Source: Niastella yeongjuensis (lineage in GTDB: Bacteria; Bacteroidota; Bacteroidia; Chitinophagales; Chitinophagaceae). Taken from it: a stretch of 64,000 bases of DNA. Both the position numbers and the translations under genes were made by a program. The stretch lies in contig NZ_FOCZ01000008.1 of the NCBI RefSeq assembly GCF_900110245.1, forward strand, positions 186,001 to 250,000, in the 5' to 3' direction. Of the stretch, positions 1 through 6,885 are shown piece by piece; the stretch's first letter is position 1; each line of letters opens with the position of its first letter. Under the pieces are notes generated by a model that saw only the letters and a program-made list of their open reading frames with translations, searched no databases and was not told the DNA's origin.

Positions 1-87
1 CATTACGGCAAATATGGTAAGTGCCAAAGCGATCATAATAACAGAGGCCGTTTCTATCAGGAGGTACCATTCTTGCGCATCATCCAT
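1..87 (-). CDS. 5' end of a membrane protein, truncated by the window edge
   Basis: An ATG at 87 opens a frame of 29 codons that runs off the left edge. The visible peptide begins MDDAQEWYLL and continues into a hydrophobic stretch (residues about 13-29) that reads as a first membrane segment. The frame overlaps the last 31 bases of the upstream membrane-protein gene, which suggests translational coupling in one operon. Identity cannot be decided from 29 residues. A short N-terminal anchor like this is common in Bacteroidota sensor histidine kinases, but that is only a guess. Confidence 0.5.
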   Translation of the reverse strand, partial: MDDAQEWYLLIETASVIMIALALTIFAVM

Positions 88-707
88 ATAAAGGCAATTG
101 AATAGGTGCTGTACAAAATATAATTCAATATGCTCGTTACAACTATCAACATATGCACAATTGATGCAAACCCCTTCGTGTAGTACAGCCAATTCCCCAT
201 AACGAATAAGGGAAGGGTACCCATATTGAACAACAGAAAAGCAAACAGCATATAAAAAAACGGATCTTTCAGGAAGTCTAACGCGGCCGGATGCTGCAGC
301 ATTTCATAGAACTTTAGAATAATAGAGATGATAATAAGTACTGAACCTAATGAATAAGCAAGTACATTGAAGTGATCTTTGTCTGTAAAAAAGACAGCTG
401 TCACTACTGCAAACAATACATACGCAATGGAAGCAATGAGGGGGAATTTTTTAAACGATTTTTTTTCCATGGCAAAGTACAGGATCATCAGGTACAACAG
501 GTGTTGTAGCGGTATCTGTATATTATAGGCCAGGGCATTCAGGATATTTTTTTTTACCCTGAAGAACGTTTCATAAGTTTCCAGTGAAACTATGATAAAA
601 AGCAGCAGGGGGAACCAGCGCAGGTACCTGCTTTTTTTTATGGTTCCCCATGCTGCCAGTGAAGCTGTAAATGCGGCTATTTCAAAATAAGTGATGTATT
701 GATTCAT
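57..707 (-). CDS. multi-pass membrane protein, unknown function
   Basis: About 216 residues, mostly hydrophobic, with roughly six predicted membrane segments separated by short Lys/Arg-rich loops (for example WGTIKKSRYLRW near the N-terminus). A longer frame reaches 782, but it would overlap the preceding gene. The ATG at 707 starts directly before the first membrane segment and leaves a 25-base gap after the gene ending at 733, so I chose it. It lies between an upstream single-span protein and a downstream truncated membrane protein on the same strand, probably one transcript. I recognise no family motif. Confidence 0.7.
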   Translation of the reverse strand: MNQYITYFEIAAFTASLAAWGTIKKSRYLRWFPLLLFIIVSLETYETFFRVKKNILNALAYNIQIPLQHLLYLMILYFAMEKKSFKKFPLIASIAYVLFAVVTAVFFTDKDHFNVLAYSLGSVLIIISIILKFYEMLQHPAALDFLKDPFFYMLFAFLLFNMGTLPLFVMGNWLYYTKGFASIVHMLIVVTSILNYILYSTYSIAFIWMMRKNGTS

Positions 708-732
708 GTAACAGGAAATTGGTGACCGTTTA

Positions 733-1416
733 TCACTGGTTCGAAGATGACGTTGATCCATACTGTTTATCAATATAATCAAGCAGTCCTGCTGCTTCTT
801 CGGAGCAGATCGGGGGGCAAAGCTGGCCCTGGTTTTTTCCCATATCTATCTCAGGATTGGAAAAAGAATCATCCGCAGAAAGACTGCCTAATATTAAGGG
901 CTTTTCTGTTAGCGGCACCTGCCGCAGAACAGCGCTTTGGGGTTTGATGCCCGCTTTCAATGTATACCTTGGGTCAAAATCAACATTCGCTCCATTAACA
1001 AACTGTGTAGGCACCATGAAAAGCGTATGGTGGTTCCTGTATCTGACGTTTGGTATATTTTCCGGGTAAACGGCATAAAAAAACCGGATGCCCAGTTTTT
1101 GGGTATCGATATGTAGTTTGTGCGAATACTTCTCTATCTGGCAGATATATTTTTTGAGCGTGTCAATGGAATACCAGCAGGCACGGGCATCCTTATTGTC
1201 GGGGCCCAGCAACTGAGGCCGTGTTTTGCCATATCTGCCAACTCCATCCATAAATTCCTGCATGGTTAATCCGAAAAAGGACTCGTAACAACATTCGCAG
1301 GGGGTTATCGGAGCGGGTTTGTTAATAATAGTTGGTTGCGAGGTCAGGTAACTGAAAAACAGTGTGAGTGCAACGCCCAGGGCAGCGCCACAGGCCATAA
1401 TGAAGAACCTTTTCAT
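733..1416 (-). CDS. hypothetical single-span or exported protein
   Basis: 227 residues starting MKRFFIMACGAALGVALTLF, a typical positively charged start followed by one hydrophobic segment (residues 5-25), so it is either membrane anchored or exported. The rest is soluble, with a CECC cluster at about residue 40 and several further Cys. I do not recognise the family. It is first in a same-strand operon with the two membrane proteins downstream, and diverges from the cytolysin-like gene across about 350 bases. The cysteines and anchor fit a cell-envelope role, which is inference. Confidence 0.65.
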   Translation of the reverse strand: MKRFFIMACGAALGVALTLFFSYLTSQPTIINKPAPITPCECCYESFFGLTMQEFMDGVGRYGKTRPQLLGPDNKDARACWYSIDTLKKYICQIEKYSHKLHIDTQKLGIRFFYAVYPENIPNVRYRNHHTLFMVPTQFVNGANVDFDPRYTLKAGIKPQSAVLRQVPLTEKPLILGSLSADDSFSNPEIDMGKNQGQLCPPICSEEAAGLLDYIDKQYGSTSSSNQ

Positions 1417-1601
1417 TCGATTGTTTTTAATGGTTTAAAAGCTGGTTTATTCACCCAAAATTATGGAGCATGCATAACGGTTGCGAGCAGGACCTTGGAA
1501 GAAAGGAGGCAGGCTGATCACCAATTTACGTGCTGATGCTGTACAGACCTGCATTTGCCAAATCAATCTACTATTTTCTTTCCGTTTATCCAACAGTCAG
1601 G

Positions 1602-1619
1602 TTCCGTTAAATAACGGAA
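1602..1619. promoter_or_regulatory. perfect inverted repeat upstream of the cytolysin-like gene
   Basis: TTCCGTTAAATAACGGAA is an 8-bp perfect inverted repeat with a 2-base centre. It lies in the 350-base divergent intergenic region, about 150 bases before the cytolysin-like ATG and about 45 bases upstream of the best promoter match. The geometry suits a dimeric regulator. It is not followed by a T run, so it is not a terminator. Confidence 0.4.
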
Positions 1620-1662
1620 AAAATGACCGTCGGTAACACTTCTATATTCCGTTTAGCGCACC

Positions 1663-1694
1663 TTGTTAGGTTTAGCCGGTTCCATCAATTTTGA
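1663..1694 (+). promoter_or_regulatory. possible Bacteroidota-type promoter
   Basis: TTG at 1663-1665, a 21-base spacer, then CAATTTTG at 1687-1694, one mismatch from the TAnnTTTG minus-7 consensus. It would place transcription start near 1700, giving a leader of about 70 bases before the ATG at 1771. This is a weak match found by eye. Confidence 0.3.
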
Positions 1695-1770
1695 ACAACC
1701 ACGGCACACTTCCTCTCCTTTGAGAAAAACCATCGCATTAATCATTTTTTTAACATTAAAAACCAACAAC

Positions 1771-3453
1771 ATGGTAACACCATTGAAGAACATGGATGCC
1801 TTGAATTTTAAACCCGCGCTCCGAAAGAGCCTGGTGCCATTGACCGGCGCTGCCAAAAAGAAGCCTGCCTTTAAATTTACTATTGCCAAAGCTGAAACGC
1901 TCTTTTCCCAAAATGTAAAATTGAAAGGGGGCGGTGTGGTAAAGGTTACCGCGAAACGGAACAGTCAGGAGACAGGCAATATCAAAAAAATAGGGAAACT
2001 GCCGGAACAGAAGGACCAGCAATGGAATTGCGAGATCATCCAGTGGCAGGGCAATGTACATACCAAAGACCCGGTTATACTCAATTCGAATTTCGACAAA
2101 CTCTATCCCGGCGTTATCTATCCCTATGAAAGCATTGCCAATGGTGACTATAAACCGTTGCCCTTTGGCCGTAAGCCTTTAAGTATAAATGTAGATGGCG
2201 TACATTTTAATAAGGCGGCCATTGTTGTGCAAAACCCTACCAAAGGCACCGTTAGACAGGCCATTGTTGATATTGTAAAAACAAAGACAGGGGAGGGGAG
2301 TGCCCGTTCATACGGACAAAAATTTGAAGTATATAGCGAAGAAGATCTCTTTGTCCGCACAGGCGGCAGCGGGTACTTTCTCACTGCAGGTGGCAGTCAC
2401 CAGATAGACTATAAAAACAATAGTAAAAGCCATAAATATTTTCTTGAAGTATACCAGGCTTATTATACCATTAGTGTAAACGATAATGTACACGAGCCAA
2501 CGGATTTTTTTGTAACCAAAGAAGAGCAACCTACTGCAAAGGATGCGGTGGCTGCAAAAGACATCAATCCTAACTGGGTATATGTAGACAGTATGACCTA
2601 TGGCAGAATGTTGCAGGTGATGTTCCAGAGCGATGAGTCGTTTGATGAAGTAGGTATAGATATCGAAGGGCATGCCGACTTTCTATTTGCAGGCGGAAAG
2701 GCGAATTTTAATATGAAGCAACAAAGTGTATTACAGAATACATCGGTGGAATTGGTAGCTGTTGGTGGTAATCCCGTATACAGCGCCCAGGCGGTAAATG
2801 CTTCTTCACTACAGGAATTGAAGGAGCGGATCGATAAATATTTTACGGGGCACGATGATGAACAACCCATTTCCTATACCCTGCGAACGCTTGACCAGGA
2901 AAACGTAGGCGCCAACATGATCACCGATTTTACAAGCAGGCAATGTGCACCCCGGGCATCCAAATATGCAGTAACCTGGGATAATGTACAGTGTATTAAT
3001 GCTGATGATGAAAGCGGCGGCGAAGAAGTAAAGGCCATGGTACGCATCAGGGCTTTTAGCGGAAATGGAAAAGATATACTGGATGAAGACAAGTTCAATA
3101 ATCCAATCATAATTAATAACAGCATCAAACAAACCGGGTTGCCCATACCGATGCCCTGGACCTTTACCAAAGGAACTGAAGACCATCCCATTAATTTAAA
3201 CTCAGGTGAGCAATATGCACTTGGTAAAAAAATTGTTTTCACCGTTGATAAGAATGACGACAAGGCCAAAATTGGTATACGGGCAGATATTCTTGAATAT
3301 GACGGCGCTTTTAGTGGAAACGATGATTTTGCGGATGCATTATGGGAAAAAAAGATAACTGAAATTACAGGTAAAGAAATCGTCAGGTTAATGTGCACGG
3401 ATGATGATTCCCGCATTCAGTTTAATTTTACCGTAACGCCTGTTTATGACTAA
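1771..3453 (+). CDS. cholesterol-dependent-cytolysin-like (MACPF/CDC) pore-forming protein
   Basis: 560 residues from the ATG at 1771 (the frame is open back to a TTG at 1663). Several blocks follow the thiol-activated cytolysin family in order: a YPGVIYPYESIANGDYKPL block (family YPGALL...DGRPTPL), YYTISVN at 231-237 (family YYTVSVD), YVDSMTYGRML at 271-281 (family YISSVAYGRQ), a Gly-Gly pair at 332-333 (family GGDP, needed for strand opening during pore formation), and PISYTLRTL at about 366-374 (family PISYTTSFL). The Trp-rich undecapeptide that helps cholesterol binding is absent, and the C-terminal 150 residues do not look like a standard domain 4. No signal peptide is visible from this start. 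CDC-like proteins of this kind are known in other Bacteroidota. Membrane target and export route are unknown. Confidence 0.8.
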   Translation: MVTPLKNMDALNFKPALRKSLVPLTGAAKKKPAFKFTIAKAETLFSQNVKLKGGGVVKVTAKRNSQETGNIKKIGKLPEQKDQQWNCEIIQWQGNVHTKDPVILNSNFDKLYPGVIYPYESIANGDYKPLPFGRKPLSINVDGVHFNKAAIVVQNPTKGTVRQAIVDIVKTKTGEGSARSYGQKFEVYSEEDLFVRTGGSGYFLTAGGSHQIDYKNNSKSHKYFLEVYQAYYTISVNDNVHEPTDFFVTKEEQPTAKDAVAAKDINPNWVYVDSMTYGRMLQVMFQSDESFDEVGIDIEGHADFLFAGGKANFNMKQQSVLQNTSVELVAVGGNPVYSAQAVNASSLQELKERIDKYFTGHDDEQPISYTLRTLDQENVGANMITDFTSRQCAPRASKYAVTWDNVQCINADDESGGEEVKAMVRIRAFSGNGKDILDEDKFNNPIIINNSIKQTGLPIPMPWTFTKGTEDHPINLNSGEQYALGKKIVFTVDKNDDKAKIGIRADILEYDGAFSGNDDFADALWEKKITEITGKEIVRLMCTDDDSRIQFNFTVTPVYD

Positions 3454-3477
3454 ACCATAAACAAGCAATACTGGCGG

Positions 3478-3526
3478 CAGGGCCGGCGTTATTATAATCT
3501 ATTATAAGTTTACCGGCCCTGTTTTA
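3478..3526 (+). terminator. terminator after the cytolysin-like gene
   Basis: CAGGGCCGG (3478-3486) pairs perfectly with CCGGCCCTG (3513-3521), followed by TTTTA. The loop contains a second inverted repeat, TTATAAT-CT-ATTATAA. The right arm lies inside the 3' end of the convergent methyltransferase gene. Confidence 0.7.
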
Positions 3527-4146
3527 TGGTATAAGGCCGAACGTATAAAGTTGCTGTAAAAGAAGTGCTCCTGTTCACAATTATACGCTGCTTCTGCAAA
3601 CAGGGAGGCCATATCCGGAAGTTGATTGGCCTCAACCCGTGCTAATATTTTGAAAAAGCAATACATAAGGGTCAACAAAAACTTTTGCCACACTGGAGAT
3701 TCAACAGAAATATAAAAATCGGTAAAAAGCCATATGCCCCCTATAGGTAACATGCCGTTTAAGTGATTGAAGACCCGCTTTGCTTTATCAGCGGTGAAAT
3801 TGTCGAAAAGGAACGGGGTTATAACAACATCAAAGGAGTCATCTGCTTTAAATTGCTCAACATCGCCGTGAACAAATTTTATTTTATGGCATCCCACATT
3901 CTTTTTCTTTGCCTTACGTAGCATTTTTTCTGATATCTCAATAAATGTGATCGATAAAGGAGCGGTTTTCAGCTTTCCTAATTCCTCCAGAATAGTCCCC
4001 GCACCACCGCCTACAATTGCGATTCTGGGTCCTGGGAAGTTATAAGGAAGAAAACTGAACTGGGAATCGCTGAGGGCAGAGCCAAATATTAACCGTGCCA
4101 GCGGTTCATAAATACCGGATACATGATCATAATTGTTCGGCTGCAT
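3502..4146 (-). CDS. class I SAM-dependent methyltransferase
   Basis: 214 residues from the ATG at 4146. A TTG at 4194 would overlap the neighbour by 11 bases, and the N-terminus NYDHVSGIYEPLARLIFG looks like the natural start of this fold. Motif I is visible as IAIVGGGAGTILEEL, followed by an acidic residue at the end of strand 2 (ITFIEIS) and FVHGDVEQF / FDVVITPFLFDNF for the later SAM-binding strands. The substrate is unknown. The gene lies 37 bases downstream of the UbiA-like gene on the same strand, which suggests one pathway, perhaps modification of a prenylated or lipid-soluble compound (inference). Confidence 0.8.
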   Translation of the reverse strand: MQPNNYDHVSGIYEPLARLIFGSALSDSQFSFLPYNFPGPRIAIVGGGAGTILEELGKLKTAPLSITFIEISEKMLRKAKKKNVGCHKIKFVHGDVEQFKADDSFDVVITPFLFDNFTADKAKRVFNHLNGMLPIGGIWLFTDFYISVESPVWQKFLLTLMYCFFKILARVEANQLPDMASLFAEAAYNCEQEHFFYSNFIRSALYHKTGPVNL

Positions 4147-4183
4147 TACATTCACATTGTATGTTTTATAACCTTTGTTACCA

Positions 4184-5083
4184 TCAGGCTGCAATGGCCA
4201 TCGCTAAAATGCCGCACATGGCTTTGAATAATAACGCGCCATCGATCAGCACCAGGTAATATATCAGGCTATGCCTTTTCCGCATGGTGTAAACTACATA
4301 CAACATTAACACAAACGGCAGGCAGTTAATAAAGATTCTGACAGGCATAATCCCTCTATAAACTGTAAAAAACAGCAGTGATAACAATCCGATACCGAGC
4401 AGGGGGATAAGAATGAAAAAGATGGTATGCCGGAGCCCAAACCGTACAACAAAGGTTTTGAGTTGTTTGTTGGCATCTGTTGGGTAATCCTTGATATCGA
4501 AAATTATGGCGTTTACAGTGCAGAACATCCAGTTTTTTACAAAGAGGAATAACCATAGTATGGAATCGGGATAAATGTTCCCTTTCTCGATACTAGTCAT
4601 TATTATTGGCGCGAGATTGGCGTAGCCTGCCCATACAAAGCCAATCACAAAGGCTTTTAACCAGCCCACCCTTCTTAAATTCATAAATCCGGGCAGCAGG
4701 CCGTAATATAAAACTGCAGTAAATAAAATAAAGCCGGGAAATGCCCAGTAAATGAATGGCAGGCGCTGTATGTGATCAAAATATGAGAAAGACAAGCTTA
4801 TAGCAATAATGACTGACAAAGCAAGCAATATCATTTGACTATAATGAATAAAACGCCGGTGCCTGGCATACCACCGGCTTCTCGGGTCAGTTTTTTCCGT
4901 GTTGATCGGCTGATGCTGATATGCGTAGGTGTAATAAATCACTGGTAACATGAATAGCAGCGCGTAATAACGTAGCGAATTATATGGCATTTTTAACTGC
5001 ACAGCTGCTTCAATATTGAAAGCAATAGCCAAAAAGCCAACAAAATAATTACCCCAGAAAAGGAGTCTCAGGATCTTATTCAT
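4184..5083 (-). CDS. UbiA-like membrane prenyltransferase family protein
   Basis: About 299 residues with around eight hydrophobic segments. The ATG at 5083 (MNKILRLLFWGNYF) is preferred over a longer in-frame start at 5110. The second Asp-rich signature of UbiA enzymes is visible as FDIKDYPTDANKQLKTF near residue 200. The first NxxxDxxxD signature is not visible at the expected N-terminal place (GNYFVGFLAIAFN), so catalysis by the usual Mg-diphosphate mechanism is doubtful. Co-transcribed with the downstream methyltransferase. The superfamily call is fairly sure; function is open. Confidence 0.65.
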   Translation of the reverse strand: MNKILRLLFWGNYFVGFLAIAFNIEAAVQLKMPYNSLRYYALLFMLPVIYYTYAYQHQPINTEKTDPRSRWYARHRRFIHYSQMILLALSVIIAISLSFSYFDHIQRLPFIYWAFPGFILFTAVLYYGLLPGFMNLRRVGWLKAFVIGFVWAGYANLAPIIMTSIEKGNIYPDSILWLFLFVKNWMFCTVNAIIFDIKDYPTDANKQLKTFVVRFGLRHTIFFILIPLLGIGLLSLLFFTVYRGIMPVRIFINCLPFVLMLYVVYTMRKRHSLIYYLVLIDGALLFKAMCGILAMAIAA

Positions 5084-5133
5084 ATCGATTCGAGAACAGG
5101 AATTGTACAAAATTAAGCAATCGCTTAAATAGT

Positions 5134-5163
5134 TTGGCCAAATAAAAAACTATTGTAGTTTTG
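5134..5163 (+). promoter_or_regulatory. Bacteroidota housekeeping promoter for the CWC protein
   Basis: TTG at 5134-5136 and TAGTTTTG at 5156-5163 separated by 19 bases match the TTG-N19-TAnnTTTG consensus exactly. It lies 22 bases before the ATG at 5186 and partly overlaps the upstream region of the divergent UbiA-like gene. Confidence 0.6.
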
Positions 5164-5185
5164 TTACAAAAGATAAAATGTTGAA

Positions 5186-5368
5186 ATGATAAAGAAATGT
5201 TCAAAATGCGAAACGGCGTTTAATTGTCAGAACGAGTCAAGAGGATGTTGGTGTGAAGAAGTTCAGCTGTCAACCCGGCAGTTGGACTATTTAAAAGAAA
5301 ATTATGAAAATTGTCTTTGTCCAAATTGCCTGAAGGAGTTTGAGACATTTAGTAAATTACCGGAATGA
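5186..5368 (+). CDS. small cysteine-rich CWC protein
   Basis: 60 residues with nine Cys: CSKC near the N-terminus, GCWCEEV around residues 20-26, and CLCPNC near residue 45. This spacing with the central CWC triplet matches the cysteine-rich CWC family of small putative zinc-binding proteins, whose function is not known. The start is set by the ATG at 5186, just downstream of a consensus promoter. It appears monocistronic, followed by about 220 bases with no convincing gene. Confidence 0.8.
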   Translation: MIKKCSKCETAFNCQNESRGCWCEEVQLSTRQLDYLKENYENCLCPNCLKEFETFSKLPE

Positions 5369-5589
5369 TGAAACAGTGCAAGTAAAGCATCGGTTCGACT
5401 CCATTCCTTTCCCTTTGATTCCTTCTATGGCTATATAAAAACACAAAATTTGCACGAAAATGTAAAACAGGTTTTTTCGGAGTCGATGCAGAATAGTCTT
5501 TCTTAGTCCGATTAAAAACCCAATCCCTGCTGACATAGGGTTGTCACTCGCCCCCTTTATCTTTATAAAGTCAAACAAATAAAAATAAT

Positions 5590-5955
5590 ATGACAACTCA
5601 GGAAGCAGCAGCCCGTTATCACGAATTGGCCAATCAACGGAAATTTATTGAAATTCAAGACAGTCTCTATGATGAAAACGTCGTATGCCAGGAGCCCGAA
5701 AAGGCAGCAGCGATGGGGATGGCCATCTTAACGCATGGTTTGGAAGGAGTCAAAGCAAAAGGAATTGCCCGTAGGGCCGCCATGGAAACGTTACACAGTT
5801 ATACCTGCAGCGAACCGATCGTTGCCGGTGAGTTCTTCAGTGTAGTCCTTAAACAGGAGGTCACATTCAAAGGCAAGCCACGTATGTCACTCGAAGAAGT
5901 TGGCATCTTCCAGGTAACAAACAATAAAATTGTGAAGGAACAATTCTTTTATTAA
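5590..5955 (+). CDS. SnoaL-like / NTF2-superfamily protein
   Basis: 121 residues with the alpha+beta cone-fold pattern: an N-terminal helix (EAAARYHELANQRKFIEIQ), a DENVVCQEPE strand, and C-terminal strands ending in GIFQVTNNKIVKEQFFY, the usual closing strand of SnoaL-like proteins. Members bind small hydrophobic ligands or act as isomerases/cyclases; no catalytic assignment is possible here. A terminator follows. A deleted copy of the C-terminal half lies at 9811-9939. Confidence 0.75.
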   Translation: MTTQEAAARYHELANQRKFIEIQDSLYDENVVCQEPEKAAAMGMAILTHGLEGVKAKGIARRAAMETLHSYTCSEPIVAGEFFSVVLKQEVTFKGKPRMSLEEVGIFQVTNNKIVKEQFFY

Positions 5956-5979
5956 CGGTCATAAATGATCTGTCACTAT

Positions 5980-6018
5980 AAAGGAACCTTTAGGTCGTAG
6001 AACCTGAAGGTTCTTTTT
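5980..6018 (+). terminator. terminator after the SnoaL-like gene
   Basis: AAAGGAACCTT pairs with AAGGTTCTTT across a short loop (an alternative small hairpin AGAACC-TGAA-GGTTCT is nested in it), followed by a T-rich tract. Confidence 0.65.
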
Positions 6019-6134
6019 ATTTCAGTATCTTTGAGTATTATCATTCTTGTCTACATCCAACTACTGGATTTTGATAGGCGGAGCCGTTTGCATCCTCCAC
6101 ACCCGCACCATTACAAAAAAGAAAGTTTATTACC

Positions 6135-6875
6135 ATGAAACAGACATCTATTGATGAGTTTTTTGACCTGGTGGTCAAAAGGAAAATGTATTCCAGCAAA
6201 GCAAACCTGCAGTTTTACCTGGACATCCTTTTCAAAAATGTTACACTGGCGGAGAGAGAAGTGTTGGATGTGGGCGGCGGCAGTGGCTTACTCTCCTATT
6301 ATGCGGCTGTTAAGGGAGCCAAAAGAGCGGTATGTCTGGAGCCGGAGAACGCCGGTTCTACAAATGGAATGATAAAGGGTTTTTATGAATTGCGAAAGGA
6401 TTTTCCTGCATCCCTGCCTGTTGAACTGGCTACCTATACATTACAGGAATACCTGCGACAGACAGAGACTGAAACATATGATGTAGTGATCATGCATAAT
6501 TCTGTTAACCATCTCGACGAAGAGGCTGGCATACATTTGCTGCATAGCGATACCAGCTACAAAACCTATTTATCCATTTTTGAAAATGTATTCCGGATAA
6601 TGAAAAAAGAGGGTGTTTTAATCGTGACTGATTGTTCCTGTGTTAATTTTTTCAAGGATATAGGAATGAAAAATATTTTCACGCCTACCATTGAATGGCA
6701 TAAACATCAGAAACCCGGCACCTGGATAGCGTTATTTAAAGCGGCCGGTTTCAGCAATCCAACAGTAAAATGGCTTTCACCCAACCGGCTCCGCAAGCCC
6801 GGTACATATATAATGGGCAATTACCTGATGTCGTATTTAACCAGGAGTTATTTTAAGGTGACGATTAGTAAATGA
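6135..6875 (+). CDS. class I SAM-dependent methyltransferase
   Basis: 246 residues. Motif I is VLDVGGGSGLLSYYAA at about residues 43-58, followed by the acidic strand-2 end CLEPE, and YDVVIMHNSVNHLD as the post-I/motif II region. Length and topology match stand-alone small-molecule methyltransferases; the substrate is not visible. A TATCTTTG element at 6026-6033 could be the minus-7 box, though I see no clear minus-33 TTG. It converges on the helicase gene with 10 bases between the stop codons. Confidence 0.8.
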   Translation: MKQTSIDEFFDLVVKRKMYSSKANLQFYLDILFKNVTLAEREVLDVGGGSGLLSYYAAVKGAKRAVCLEPENAGSTNGMIKGFYELRKDFPASLPVELATYTLQEYLRQTETETYDVVIMHNSVNHLDEEAGIHLLHSDTSYKTYLSIFENVFRIMKKEGVLIVTDCSCVNFFKDIGMKNIFTPTIEWHKHQKPGTWIALFKAAGFSNPTVKWLSPNRLRKPGTYIMGNYLMSYLTRSYFKVTISK

Positions 6876-6885
6876 AAATTGGTGA

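Noticed and set aside
1663-1770. A TTG start at 1663 with a hydrophobic segment as a signal peptide for the cytolysin-like protein.
   Set aside because: The hydrophobic stretch has no signal peptidase site, and the ATG at 1771 is the more natural start; still possible but not preferred.
5357-5596. A minus-strand frame of 79 codons between the CWC and SnoaL-like genes.
   Set aside because: It overlaps the ends of both neighbours and has no family-like pattern; probably non-coding.
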